From positions 18,301-82,300 of the forward strand of contig JAHFSY010000014.1 of the NCBI GenBank assembly GCA_023269615.1: 64,000 nucleotides of DNA, read 5' to 3'. Both the position numbers and the translations under genes were made by a program. Position 1 is the first letter of the stretch. Every line of letters begins with the position of its first letter. Origin of the DNA: Verrucomicrobiota bacterium. Its GTDB lineage: Bacteria > Verrucomicrobiota > Verrucomicrobiia > JABWAM01. The notes below the pieces were generated by a model. That model saw nothing but the letters and a program-made list of their open reading frames with translations. It did not search any database and was not told the DNA's origin. Below, one piece after another: positions 17,216 to 25,064 of this stretch.

Positions 17216-18445
17216 ATGGAACCAGTTTATGTGGTGGGCGCCGGGCGCACCGATTTCAAGCGTCACTTTAAGAAGGAGGGCAAAACCATCCGTGACATCA
17301 TCCTCGAATCGGCCCGTGGCGCGATCGCGGATGCCGGAGTGGATCCCCTCGACATTCAGTCGGGAGTGGTCGGCAATTTTGCAGCCGGCCTTTTCACCCG
17401 CCAGCTCCATCTCGGGGCCTTTCTTACGGAAATTGACACAAAACTTCGTGGCATTCCCACCCTGCATGTCGAGGCCGCCTGCGCGTCGGGTGGCGTTGCG
17501 GTCCTGACTGCCGCCCAGCAGATCATGGCTGGAATCCATGACGTCGTGCTCGTCGTCGGGGCTGAGCAGCAAAAGACCATGCCGCCTGCCGACGGATCGG
17601 ATGTCTTGCTGGCTGCGGGGGACTATGACTCCGAGAAGGCGCGCTATGGTGAATTCGCGATCCCGAAACTTTTCGCGCACATCGCGCAAGCCTACAAGGA
17701 ACGTCACGGCCTCACAAATGAAGATCTCGCCCGGGTCGCCGTCAAGAACCGCGCGCACGCCCGGAAAAATCCGCTGGCGCAGACGAGGGACAAGCCCATG
17801 ACGCTGGAGCAGGCCTGCACGGTGTCGGCGGAAAATCCGCAATTCGCACCTCCCTTGAAATCCTCGGATTGTTCCCAGATCACGGATGGAGGAGCTGCGT
17901 TGATTTTATGTTCTGAAAAATTTGCAAAAAAATTGCGGAAGCCATCCATTCGCCTCCTCGGCTACGGCCATACCACCGACCATCTCGCGATTGATAAGAA
18001 AGACGTCCCGGAATTTTCCATCGCCCGAAAAGCCGCCGACCAGGCTTACGTGATGGCGGGACTTCAACCGCGGGACATGAATGCCGCGGAGGTTCATGAT
18101 TGTTTTTCCATCTCAGAAATCGTGGCGTATGAAATCCTTCGTTTCGCTCCGCCTGGCGGAGGTCCTAAGCTCCTCGAAAGCGGAGCGACCATGCTCCCGT
18201 TCCTTCGTAACGATTCCGCGATCCGCGATCCGCAATCCGCAATTCCAATCAATCCCGGCGGTGGACTGATGGGTGATGGTCATCCCGTGGGTGCCACCGG
18301 CGTCCGCCAGGTCGTGGAGGCGTATTGCCAGCTCATGCAAGCCGCTGGAGAACGCCAGGTTCCCAACACAAAACGCTACCTCACGTTCAACATGGGTGGC
18401 ACCATGACAACCACAGTCGTCATGATCTGGGGAAGGGGCGAATGA
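17216..18445 (+). CDS. Thiolase-family acyltransferase (SCP2/AcCoA acetyltransferase-like), with a repeat-encoded insertion
   Basis: This 409-residue thiolase family protein would cleave 3-ketoacyl-CoA or condense acyl-CoAs. The nucleophile is Cys89 in VEAACASGG. The second conserved region has EVHDCFSISE (about residue 299), typical of SCP2-like thiolases, and the third reads NPGGGLMGDGHPVGATG (about 345-361). Just before that loop, bases 18213-18246 are a family F repeat translated as DSAIRDPQSAIP, an insertion absent from normal thiolases. The gene heads a tight operon, overlapping the B12-domain/GTPase gene by ATGA at 18442. The context points to branched-chain or odd-chain acyl-CoA turnover. 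The activity is probably intact, since the insert is in a surface loop (inference). Confidence 0.85.
   Translation: MEPVYVVGAGRTDFKRHFKKEGKTIRDIILESARGAIADAGVDPLDIQSGVVGNFAAGLFTRQLHLGAFLTEIDTKLRGIPTLHVEAACASGGVAVLTAAQQIMAGIHDVVLVVGAEQQKTMPPADGSDVLLAAGDYDSEKARYGEFAIPKLFAHIAQAYKERHGLTNEDLARVAVKNRAHARKNPLAQTRDKPMTLEQACTVSAENPQFAPPLKSSDCSQITDGGAALILCSEKFAKKLRKPSIRLLGYGHTTDHLAIDKKDVPEFSIARKAADQAYVMAGLQPRDMNAAEVHDCFSISEIVAYEILRFAPPGGGPKLLESGATMLPFLRNDSAIRDPQSAIPINPGGGLMGDGHPVGATGVRQVVEAYCQLMQAAGERQVPNTKRYLTFNMGGTMTTTVVMIWGRGE
18213..18246 (+). repeat. Family F repeat (ATTCCGCGATCCGC type) inside the thiolase gene
   Basis: This is a tandem of ATCCGCRATCCGC words, in frame. It encodes SAIRDPQSAI, matching the peptide SEIRIPKSEI encoded by the copy at 19881-19913. 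Confidence 0.8.
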
Positions 18446-19584
18446 TGGCCGCCCACCCTCCCATTCGCATTTTGACCGCGGTCCCGATTTGCGACGGCCA
18501 TGACAGCGCGATCAATACTGTCAACATGGAGTTGATCCGTCATGGGGTGGAAGTCATCTACCTGGGCTACCATCGTTCCGTGAAAGCGATGGTGCGCGCG
18601 GCAATTCAGGAGGACGTTCGAACCCTTGGGATTTCCAGCTACAATGGTGGCCATGTTGAATTTTTCTCCGAGGTGGTCAAACTTCTGCGGAAGCATGGGG
18701 CGGGTGATATCCATGTGTTCGGCGGCGGCGGCGGCACGATCACGCGTGCGGATGAGGTCGTCATGACGCGGAGAGGCGTGGATCGGATTTTTTTCGCGGG
18801 CACGTCCCTGTCGGAAATTGTGGCTTACGTAAAAAAACAATATGGCGGGCAGCGCAAGGTCGCTCTGCCCTCCTTGAGCAAGGCCACGCACCTTACGAAT
18901 CGTCAGCTTGCCAAACTTCTCACGGCAGCCGAGACGAACATTCCCATTCCTTCCCTCAAGCTTCAGCCACCAACTGGCGGCTGCCGCACCATTGGGATCG
19001 CCGGCCCGGGAGGGGCGGGCAAAACCACTTTGATCGACGAGCTCGTGCTTCGCCATCTCACGTTGAAGCCGCATGCGCGTGTCGCCATTCTTTCCCATGA
19101 TCCGAGCGGTTCGGTTTCTGGCGGCGGCGCGCTGCTTGGGGATCGGGCGCCCATGATTTACTCGCAGGACGACCGTGTCTTCATGCGCAGCCTGGCCTCG
19201 CGCGGTCACGACGGAGGGCTTGCTGCCTGTACCCGTCGCTGCGTGCAGGTGCTTCAGCGTTGTGGATTTGAACTCATCCTGATCGAAACCGTGGGAATCG
19301 GGCAGGAGGCGGTTCCTTTTCGCGGAGGCCTCACCGACCGGACTGTTCTCGTGATGAGCCCGGATTATGGAAGCCGTTTGCAGCTCCAGAAAATCGCCAT
19401 GCTGGATGTGGCTGACCTGGTTGTGGTAAACAAATCCGACCTTGGCGGCGCAAAAACCGCTCTTTCGGAAATCGCGCAGCGGCTTGAGTCGAACCAACGG
19501 GGACAACAGTTGCTGACCACCGTCGCCAAACAACATCGCAACGCCGGGGTGGACGAACTTTTCAACAAGCTGGTGAATCCATGA
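18442..19584 (+). CDS. Cobalamin-binding domain fused to MeaB-type GTPase (N-terminal half of a split IcmF)
   Basis: This is 380 residues from ATG 18442. Residues about 8-135 form a B12-binding Rossmann domain: the base-off ligand motif is DGHDSAINTV (His20), and SSYNGGHVEFF and HVFGGGGGTI match the isobutyryl-CoA mutase/IcmF type. Residues about 180-375 form a G3E/MeaB GTPase: P-loop GPGGAGKTT, HDPSGSVSGGGALLGDR, switch ETVGIGQEAV, and the base-specificity NKSD near 330. MeaB-type GTPases load and protect the B12 cofactor of the partner mutase. In IcmF both domains are fused to the mutase; here the mutase is a separate gene overlapping by ATGA at 19581. The two products must assemble for activity (inference). 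Confidence 0.88.
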   Translation: MMAAHPPIRILTAVPICDGHDSAINTVNMELIRHGVEVIYLGYHRSVKAMVRAAIQEDVRTLGISSYNGGHVEFFSEVVKLLRKHGAGDIHVFGGGGGTITRADEVVMTRRGVDRIFFAGTSLSEIVAYVKKQYGGQRKVALPSLSKATHLTNRQLAKLLTAAETNIPIPSLKLQPPTGGCRTIGIAGPGGAGKTTLIDELVLRHLTLKPHARVAILSHDPSGSVSGGGALLGDRAPMIYSQDDRVFMRSLASRGHDGGLAACTRRCVQVLQRCGFELILIETVGIGQEAVPFRGGLTDRTVLVMSPDYGSRLQLQKIAMLDVADLVVVNKSDLGGAKTALSEIAQRLESNQRGQQLLTTVAKQHRNAGVDELFNKLVNP

Positions 19585-21353
19585 GCATCCTTGCAGAGAT
19601 CAACAAAGCCATCGGCGCCCATGCGCGCCAGGTGGAGAGACACGTGGAAAGTGCGCGCAAGGATCCTGTCTTCCGTCGGAAGCTTCTGAAACGCTGGAAA
19701 GACGTGCGGGGATCCGTGCAGACCGTCACCACTCCCACCGGCCTCAAGCTTCCCAAGCTGGCACTCCCGCCCACCGAGGAACCGGCGGAAATTGCGCGCT
19801 ACCTTTACGGGGAGGGGTTGCCGGGTGAATTTCCATTTCTAAATTCTGCCTATCCCGAGATGTATCTGGAACCTGCTCCCAATTCCGAAATCCGAATTCC
19901 GAAATCCGAAATCGAGGAGCCCACGCGGCTTTTTGCCGGATTGGGATTGGCTGATGACACCAACAAGCGTTTTCATTATCTCACAGGCCAGCAGCGGACC
20001 GTCCGACTGAGCACGGCCTTTGACGGCCCCACGCTCTACGGCATGGATAGCGACGCCGAGGGCGTCCTCGGAAAAATTGGCGAGGGTGGCGTTGCGATTG
20101 ACACGGTCGAGGACATGGAGCGGCTTTTCGCCGGTTTTCCGCTGAATGACAGCAACTGCTCCGTCTCGATGACGATCAACGGTCCCGCCCCCACCATTCT
20201 GGCGCTCTACATTGCGGCGGCCAAACGGAAGTTCGGCGCGGGCGTTGTCCCCAAACTTCGCGGAACCATCCAGGCCGACATTCTCAAGGAAGTGCAGGCG
20301 CAAAACGAAAATCTTTTTCCACTGGACGCCTCCCTGCGATTTCTCACCGACATGGTGGAGTACACCACCCATCACATGTCGCGCTGGTATCCCATTTCGA
20401 TCAGCGGTTATCACATCGCCGAGGCGGGCTCGACGCCGATCCAGCAGGCCGCATACACCCTCTCCAATGGGTTTACGTATGTGGAACTTTTCCGCAAGCG
20501 GGGGATTGATATCAACAAGTTTGGGCCACGCCTTTCATTTTTTCTCGATGGCAGCCTCGACATCGAATACCTCGTGCTCCCGCGCGTTTGCCGGAAGATC
20601 TGGGCCATTGGAATGCGCGATGTATTTGGCGCCGATGCGCGGGCCCAGATGTTCAAGCTCCATATCCAGACCAGCGGCCGTTCGCTCGTCGCACAGGATT
20701 TCAAAAACAACCTGACGCGCACGGCCGTCGAGCTGTTGATGGCGTGCATCAATGCAACCAACTCATGTCACAGCAACAGCGCCGATGAACCCTTCACGAC
20801 GCCGAGCGAGGAATATGTGCGCCTCGCTGCGCACGGCCAGGCGATCTTGTTGGAGGAGAGCGGTCTCTTCAAACACATGATGAATACATTCGGCGGCTCG
20901 CCTGGAATCAAGCATGTGGAAAAGGCCGTGGAGGAAGCCATACTCGCCGAATTCGACCAGATTGATCGCCTGGGTGGGGTTCTTTCTGCCGTGGAGCATC
21001 GATACCAGCGCAGCCAGATCCAGACCGCGGCGCATCGCTACGAGCAGCAAATTCATTCCGGCGTGCGCCCGATCATCGGTCTGAATCGTTATGCGGATAC
21101 AAAAGGTGAGCAAGCCGAGCCGAAAGTGGTGCGAACGCCATTGGGCAAACAAAAACGCCAGGTGCAACGCCTCCGTGATTTCAAACGCCGTCACGCAAAG
21201 CAATCCCCGAAAGCCCTCGACCGCCTGGCATCCGTGGTGGAAAACGGCGGCAACGTCTTCGCCGAGCTGATCGAAACCGTGGAAACCTGCTCCCTCGGCC
21301 AGATCACCGAGCGCCTCCAGCAAATCGTCGGCTGCTACCGTCCCACGGTGTAA
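19581..21353 (+). CDS. Acyl-CoA mutase large subunit, IcmF/isobutyryl-CoA mutase-like
   Basis: This 590-residue catalytic (beta/alpha)8 subunit of a B12-dependent acyl-CoA mutase matches the C-terminal half of IcmF: EPTRLFAGLGLADDTNKRFHYL, RLSTAFDGPTLYGMDSDAEG, SVSMTINGPAPTILAL, and ISISGYHIAEAG with the conserved His278. At the position where methylmalonyl-CoA mutase has the carboxylate-binding Arg (IQ..ILKE....R) it has Gln241, as in isobutyryl-CoA mutases, so a dicarboxylic CoA substrate is unlikely. The region around residue 95 (SAYPEMY) keeps a Tyr where IcmF has Phe, so specificity may differ. Residues about 101-111 are encoded by a family F repeat. It lacks its own cobalamin domain, which is supplied by the preceding gene. 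Confidence 0.88.
   Translation: MSILAEINKAIGAHARQVERHVESARKDPVFRRKLLKRWKDVRGSVQTVTTPTGLKLPKLALPPTEEPAEIARYLYGEGLPGEFPFLNSAYPEMYLEPAPNSEIRIPKSEIEEPTRLFAGLGLADDTNKRFHYLTGQQRTVRLSTAFDGPTLYGMDSDAEGVLGKIGEGGVAIDTVEDMERLFAGFPLNDSNCSVSMTINGPAPTILALYIAAAKRKFGAGVVPKLRGTIQADILKEVQAQNENLFPLDASLRFLTDMVEYTTHHMSRWYPISISGYHIAEAGSTPIQQAAYTLSNGFTYVELFRKRGIDINKFGPRLSFFLDGSLDIEYLVLPRVCRKIWAIGMRDVFGADARAQMFKLHIQTSGRSLVAQDFKNNLTRTAVELLMACINATNSCHSNSADEPFTTPSEEYVRLAAHGQAILLEESGLFKHMMNTFGGSPGIKHVEKAVEEAILAEFDQIDRLGGVLSAVEHRYQRSQIQTAAHRYEQQIHSGVRPIIGLNRYADTKGEQAEPKVVRTPLGKQKRQVQRLRDFKRRHAKQSPKALDRLASVVENGGNVFAELIETVETCSLGQITERLQQIVGCYRPTV
19881..19913 (+). repeat. Family F repeat (ATTCCGAAATCCGA type) inside the mutase gene
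   Basis: This in-frame tandem encodes SEIRIPKSEI near the substrate-entry region. It has the same orientation and reading frame as the copy in the thiolase gene. Confidence 0.8.
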
Positions 21354-21371
21354 AAGCCATCGAGATTCCGA

Positions 21372-21397
21372 GGTAGGGCGCGCTCGCCGAGCGCGCC
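21372..21397 (+). repeat. Repeat family I, left copy (GGTAGG...GAGCGCGCC)
   Basis: This 26 bp element is matched in inverse orientation at 23327-23352 with 23 of 26 identical bases. The two bracket the PadR and membrane-protein genes. Confidence 0.65.
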
Positions 21398-21477
21398 GTG
21401 AGCGGGCTTGCAGGCTGGACGGAAAGGGGGGTGGCAATTTGCCCCCTCCCTTTGAGAAGCTTTGTCTTTTTCATTTT

Positions 21478-21549
21478 GTAGGAGCCGTTGCCAACGGCGA
21501 CCGGGCGTGATGGGTCCGTGTGGAGATCGCCGTTGGCAACGGCTCCTAC
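21478..21549. repeat. Palindromic repeat family A, copy 2 (perfect arms)
   Basis: The arms begin GTAGGAGCCGTTGCCAACGG and are perfect complements over 23 bp around a 26 bp spacer. The element ends 37 bp before the PadR promoter and could act as a bidirectional terminator or RNA stabiliser for the upstream mutase transcript. Confidence 0.85.
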
Positions 21550-21585
21550 ATTTCGAAATCAAATGCGCAAAGCCTGCAATGCGAT

Positions 21586-21614
21586 TTGACATACATAGAA
21601 TCTCTATGTATGAT
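21586..21614 (+). promoter_or_regulatory. sigma70-type promoter overlapped by a palindromic operator, for the PadR gene
   Basis: TTGACA at 21586-21591 and TATGAT at 21609-21614 are separated by 17 bp, a near-ideal promoter. A perfect inverted repeat with 10 bp arms (CATACATAGA, ATC, TCTATGTATG; 21590-21612) fills the spacer, with the ATGT/ACAT core typical of PadR sites. Binding there would block RNA polymerase, so autorepression is expected. The predicted transcription start, about 7 bp after the -10 box, falls at about 21621, the ATG of the gene. Confidence 0.75.
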
Positions 21615-21620
21615 GCAACC

Positions 21621-21953
21621 ATGCTATCCAAGGATCTCGTGGCTGCGTCGGCGGAGCCCCTCATCCTCTCCATTCTGTCGCGGCGCGAGGATTACGGGTA
21701 CTCGATCATCCAGGAGGTGCGACGGCTTTCGAACGACAAAATCCAGTGGACAGATGGCATGCTCTATCCGGTGCTCCATCGGCTGGAGCAGCGCGGTTGC
21801 CTCGGTTCGCGCTGGGAGGAGTCTGAGAGCGGGCGTCGGCGGAAGTATTATTTCGTAACGTCGAAAGGCAGGAAAGCCCTCAAAACCGGAAAAGAGCAAT
21901 GGGCGGTGGTCCAGTTGACCCTCTCAAAAATCTGGAAGGAGAAATATGCATAA
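21621..21953 (+). CDS. PadR-family transcriptional regulator
   Basis: This 110-residue winged-helix repressor spans the whole PadR domain: LILSILSRREDYGYSIIQEVRRLSN, the wing WTDGMLYPVLHRLEQRGCL, and GRRRKYYFVTSKGRKAL. The short C-terminal helix is typical of the PadR-s2 class. I start at ATG 21621 because the upstream in-frame ATG at 21606 lies between the -35 and -10 elements and would not be transcribed. Transcription should begin at about 21621, implying a leaderless mRNA. The gene overlaps the following membrane-protein gene by 8 bp, the standard PadR plus HAAS-domain permease pairing, and probably represses both. Confidence 0.88.
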   Translation: MLSKDLVAASAEPLILSILSRREDYGYSIIQEVRRLSNDKIQWTDGMLYPVLHRLEQRGCLGSRWEESESGRRRKYYFVTSKGRKALKTGKEQWAVVQLTLSKIWKEKYA

Positions 21954-23127
21954 CCTCGAACCGAAAATTGAGCATTGGCGCAGGGAGTTGGAACGGGCGG
22001 GAATGGCTCCGGAGCACCTCGACGAACTGGAAAGCCACCTGCGCGAGCAGCTGGAGATGCACATGGAGGATGGCAAGCCAGAAGAAGAAGCGTTTGCCCT
22101 TGCGAAAGCGCAATTGGGCAAGGTGGATGTTTTGAAAAAGGAGTATCGCCGCGTCCATGGCATGCGCGCCGCGCTGCGTTTTTCCGCGCTTGTTGTGATG
22201 TGTCTCGTATGGGTGGCTTTGCTGTTCCAAGTTCGAGCTTTGAGGGATATCGGCTGGGTCATCGTGCCATTGGCATTCCTCGCCCTATACGGGATCAAGG
22301 AAGGCATCCTCGCCATTTGGTATTTCAAACGGGCCGGTAAAAGCGCTTCCGATCCTCACGCATTCAAGGTTTGGTTGCATGCTCGAATTCTGTTGGCATG
22401 TGGCGTCGGAGCCATTCTCTTCGGGCTCGCGGGGACTGGATCGGGAATGGTCAAGGCTTTTGCCTCGTTGGGTGTCTATGGTCTTTATGATCCCGAGCTG
22501 ATCCAAGCAGCGATCAAGGAAGTTTTGGAATCACTTTGGGTTGGATTGCTCATCTCAATCCCGTTCTTTTTGTTCTATTTGCTTTTACCGCAGAGGAAGC
22601 TCTGCCATGGCCCCGCACACGAAGACAGGAAGGCGGATGAAGGAAAGTTCCGCAGGAGGTTTTTCGCCGGGTTGTTCCACACATTTTGGATCGCAGTGTT
22701 CTTCTTTGTGTTGGTGGCCATGCTTTTCCAGTCCTCGGGCTCGATCAGGCCGGTATTCAGAGACGCGACATGGGGTGGGCTGCCGATCATATTGGGACTC
22801 GCCCTTGCGATTGACCGTGGCCTTGTCGGTCTTTGGCAGCTTCGCAAGTTTTTACGAGAACGAACTCCCATCCATCGAGCGAAACTGCGCCGAAGCATTC
22901 GCGCCTTAAAATGGTGTGCGATTAGCCTCATCGTGGCGGGCCTCGTTGGAACTCTCCAGGGGGTTTTCCACCTGATGCGCGCTTGGGCGGAGCAACTAGA
23001 TCCCACCAGGATGGCCGTTGCAGTCGGAGAGGTCCTCCTTTCCTGGTTGTTGGGGATTCTTTGCGCGATCCCGGTCCTCTTGCTTTACCTGGTCCTTTGG
23101 CGCGCCGAAGTGTCTCGCGACCGATAG
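21946..23127 (+). CDS. Membrane protein with N-terminal permease-prefix (HAAS-like) domain, PadR partner
   Basis: This 393-residue protein begins with a soluble helical domain of about 75 residues (IEHWRRELERAGMAPEHLDELESHLREQL) like the permease prefix or HAAS domain commonly encoded next to PadR repressors. About eight hydrophobic spans follow over residues 80-390, with no ABC-transporter signatures and no enzymatic motif. Its 8 bp overlap with padR implies coupled translation. The function is unknown; by analogy such pairs respond to membrane or drug stress (inference). Confidence 0.7.
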   Translation: MHNLEPKIEHWRRELERAGMAPEHLDELESHLREQLEMHMEDGKPEEEAFALAKAQLGKVDVLKKEYRRVHGMRAALRFSALVVMCLVWVALLFQVRALRDIGWVIVPLAFLALYGIKEGILAIWYFKRAGKSASDPHAFKVWLHARILLACGVGAILFGLAGTGSGMVKAFASLGVYGLYDPELIQAAIKEVLESLWVGLLISIPFFLFYLLLPQRKLCHGPAHEDRKADEGKFRRRFFAGLFHTFWIAVFFFVLVAMLFQSSGSIRPVFRDATWGGLPIILGLALAIDRGLVGLWQLRKFLRERTPIHRAKLRRSIRALKWCAISLIVAGLVGTLQGVFHLMRAWAEQLDPTRMAVAVGEVLLSWLLGILCAIPVLLLYLVLWRAEVSRDR

Positions 23128-23197
23128 TTGCGTTCCTTGTCAGCCCGCACGCCATGGGTTTCCAACAGGGAGCATTCTCGAGCTGTTGACGAGCCCA

Positions 23198-23229
23198 CGG
23201 ACTTTTATCGCATATACGCAAAAAGTTGG
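23198..23229. repeat. Degenerate copy of palindromic repeat family D
   Basis: CTTTTATCGCATATACGC followed by AAAAAG resembles the palindromes at 23273-23308 and 32900-32933 but lacks intact outer arms. Confidence 0.45.
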
Positions 23230-23272
23230 TTGGGACGGCGGCTGCCGCCCTTGGAATTAACCGCCGGAGCCC

Positions 23273-23308
23273 GACGACCTTTTTGCTCATATGTGCAAAA
23301 AGGTCGTC
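23273..23308. repeat. Palindromic repeat family D, copy 1
   Basis: GACGACCTTTTTGC and GCAAAAAGGTCGTC are perfect 14 bp arms around TCATATGT. The nearly perfect 36 bp palindrome lies between the convergent membrane-protein and acyl-CoA synthetase genes, so it may work as a bidirectional terminator as well as a repeat. Confidence 0.75.
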
Positions 23309-23326
23309 AAACTGAAGGAAGGCGAA

Positions 23327-23352
23327 GGCGCGCTCGGCGATCACGTCCTACC
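23327..23352 (-). repeat. Repeat family I, right copy (inverted)
   Basis: This is the inverse complement of 21372-21397 with three mismatches. It marks the right edge of the region holding the padR and permease-prefix genes. Confidence 0.65.
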
Positions 23353-23367
23353 ACCCGAACCGCGGAC

Positions 23368-24957
23368 TTAAGCCCTCTGTCTCAATTCGACTCTCCGGAT
23401 TTTCCCGCTGATGGTCTTGGGCAATTCCTTCAAGAATTCGATCTCTCGTGGATATTTGTAGGGGGCGGTGACTCGTTTGCAATGTTCCTGCAGTTCGAGC
23501 TTGAGTGCGTCGGTTGGCTCGTGTCCGGGGCGAAGGATGACGAATGCTTTGACGAGGCAGCCGCGCAAGTCATCGGGCTTTCCCACCACGGCCGACTCCA
23601 GGACGGCGGGGTGCTCGATCAGGGCGCTTTCGACCTCGAAAGGACCGATCCTGTAGCCGGAGCTTTTGATGACGTCATCGGCGCGGCCGACAAACCAGAA
23701 ATAGCCATCCTCGTCGCGCTTGGCGACATCACCCGTCAGGTACCAGTCTCCTAGAAATCGGGATTTGTTCTCATCGGCGTTCCGCCAATATTCCTGGAAC
23801 AATCCCAAGGGGCGGTTTGGTGACACACGAATGGCGAGTTCACCTTCGGTCCCTGCCGGCACTTCCTTCAAATCGTGATCGAGGATGGCCAATTCGAAAC
23901 CCGGCGTGGCACGGCCCATCGAGCCCGGGCGAACCGGGTGGCTATGCGATCGGAAATTCCCGACCAGCACCACGCTTTCGCTCTGCCCGTAGCCCTCGTA
24001 AATCATCACGCCTGTTGCCTTTTTCCAGATGGAGATGACCTCGGGATTCAGTGGTTCCCCGGCACTCACACAATGGCGCAACTTGGGAAACTTCCATTTC
24101 GACAAATCCTCGCGCACCATCAGCCGCAACGCGGTGGGTGCAGCGCACCACACGCTGATCGGATATTGGGCCATGATCTTCAAAACCATGACCGGATCGA
24201 ACTTTCCGCGTGCATCCACCGTGAAGAGGCATGAGCCTGTGTGCCAGGGTCCGTAAAAGCTCGACCATGCAGCCTTGGCCCAACCCGTGTCCGAAAGATT
24301 CCAGCAAACATCATCCGGTTTCAGATCGAGCCACAACTCGCCGGTCACGCGATGTCCCAGGCCATAGCTCGCCTGCGTGTGCAGCACCATCTTGGGTTGC
24401 CCCGTCGTGCCACTGGTGAAATAGATCAGCGCCGGATCATCGCTGCGTGTGGGTTCCGGTTCGAAGTCCGTGCCCGCCGCCGTAAGTTCGGCATCGAAAT
24501 CCACGCACCCCGCACGCTTGCCGCCGGTCACAAAGCGAACGCGAATCGGCACTCCCTCCGCTCTTGCTGCGCTTTCGGGGTCTGCGAGCATGGCCGTCAC
24601 TTCCGCAATTTCCACGCGGTAGCGGATATCCTTGGTTGTGAGAAGGGATGTGCCCGGAATGGGCACCGCGCCGAGACGGACAAGGCCAAGCAGGGCGATC
24701 CACCATTGCGGAATGCGCGGCAGAATTACGAGGACGCGGTCGCCTTTTTGAATTCCGAGCCTATGAAACAGCGTGGCAGCCCGCCGTGCCTGGTCGGCGA
24801 TCTGGCGGAAGGTGAATTTCTGCTCCGAACCCGCATGCTCATCCAGCCACCACAGGGCAAGGGCGTCCGGCCGTTCCCGCGCCCAACGCTCCACCACATC
24901 ACGGGTGAAGTTGAAGTGCGTCGGCGGATTAGACCACTCGGGGAAGCTGTAAGCCAT
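23368..24957 (-). CDS. Acyl-CoA synthetase (AMP-forming), medium-chain/ACSM-like
   Basis: This 529-residue ANL-family enzyme activates a carboxylic acid to acyl-AMP and then acyl-CoA. It shows the P-loop-like YFTSGTTGQPKMVLH, the GYGQSE motif near residue 325, the hinge YLTGDVAKRDEDGYFWFVGR, DDVIKSSGYRIGPFEVE, and the C-terminal catalytic Lys in PKTISGKIRR. The pattern resembles medium-chain or branched acyl-CoA synthetases. The start codon at 24957 and first residues (MAYSF) lie within a family C repeat, leaving no better start before conserved sequence. It faces the thiolase-mutase operon and would feed acyl-CoA into that pathway (inference). Confidence 0.9.
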   Translation of the reverse strand: MAYSFPEWSNPPTHFNFTRDVVERWARERPDALALWWLDEHAGSEQKFTFRQIADQARRAATLFHRLGIQKGDRVLVILPRIPQWWIALLGLVRLGAVPIPGTSLLTTKDIRYRVEIAEVTAMLADPESAARAEGVPIRVRFVTGGKRAGCVDFDAELTAAGTDFEPEPTRSDDPALIYFTSGTTGQPKMVLHTQASYGLGHRVTGELWLDLKPDDVCWNLSDTGWAKAAWSSFYGPWHTGSCLFTVDARGKFDPVMVLKIMAQYPISVWCAAPTALRLMVREDLSKWKFPKLRHCVSAGEPLNPEVISIWKKATGVMIYEGYGQSESVVLVGNFRSHSHPVRPGSMGRATPGFELAILDHDLKEVPAGTEGELAIRVSPNRPLGLFQEYWRNADENKSRFLGDWYLTGDVAKRDEDGYFWFVGRADDVIKSSGYRIGPFEVESALIEHPAVLESAVVGKPDDLRGCLVKAFVILRPGHEPTDALKLELQEHCKRVTAPYKYPREIEFLKELPKTISGKIRRVELRQRA

Positions 24958-24974
24958 AAGCTATAAGCTACAAG
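24944..24974 (-). repeat. Family C repeat overlapping the acyl-CoA synthetase start
   Basis: On the minus strand it reads AGCTTATAGCTTATGGCTTA and then CAGCTT. It matches 1226-1256, but here one word has become TTATGG, creating the ATG start codon. Confidence 0.75.
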
Positions 24975-25064
24975 TGTTTTCTGGCTGAGAACTGTGCGCG
25001 GCCCGTGCATTCTGGTCGACAGCGTCCTGGGTCAGCGAGGGGGTTTTCATAGATCTTATGGCTT

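Noticed and set aside
18376..19536. 386-residue minus-strand open frame
   Set aside because: It is antisense to the B12-domain/GTPase gene, which carries clear motifs on the plus strand.
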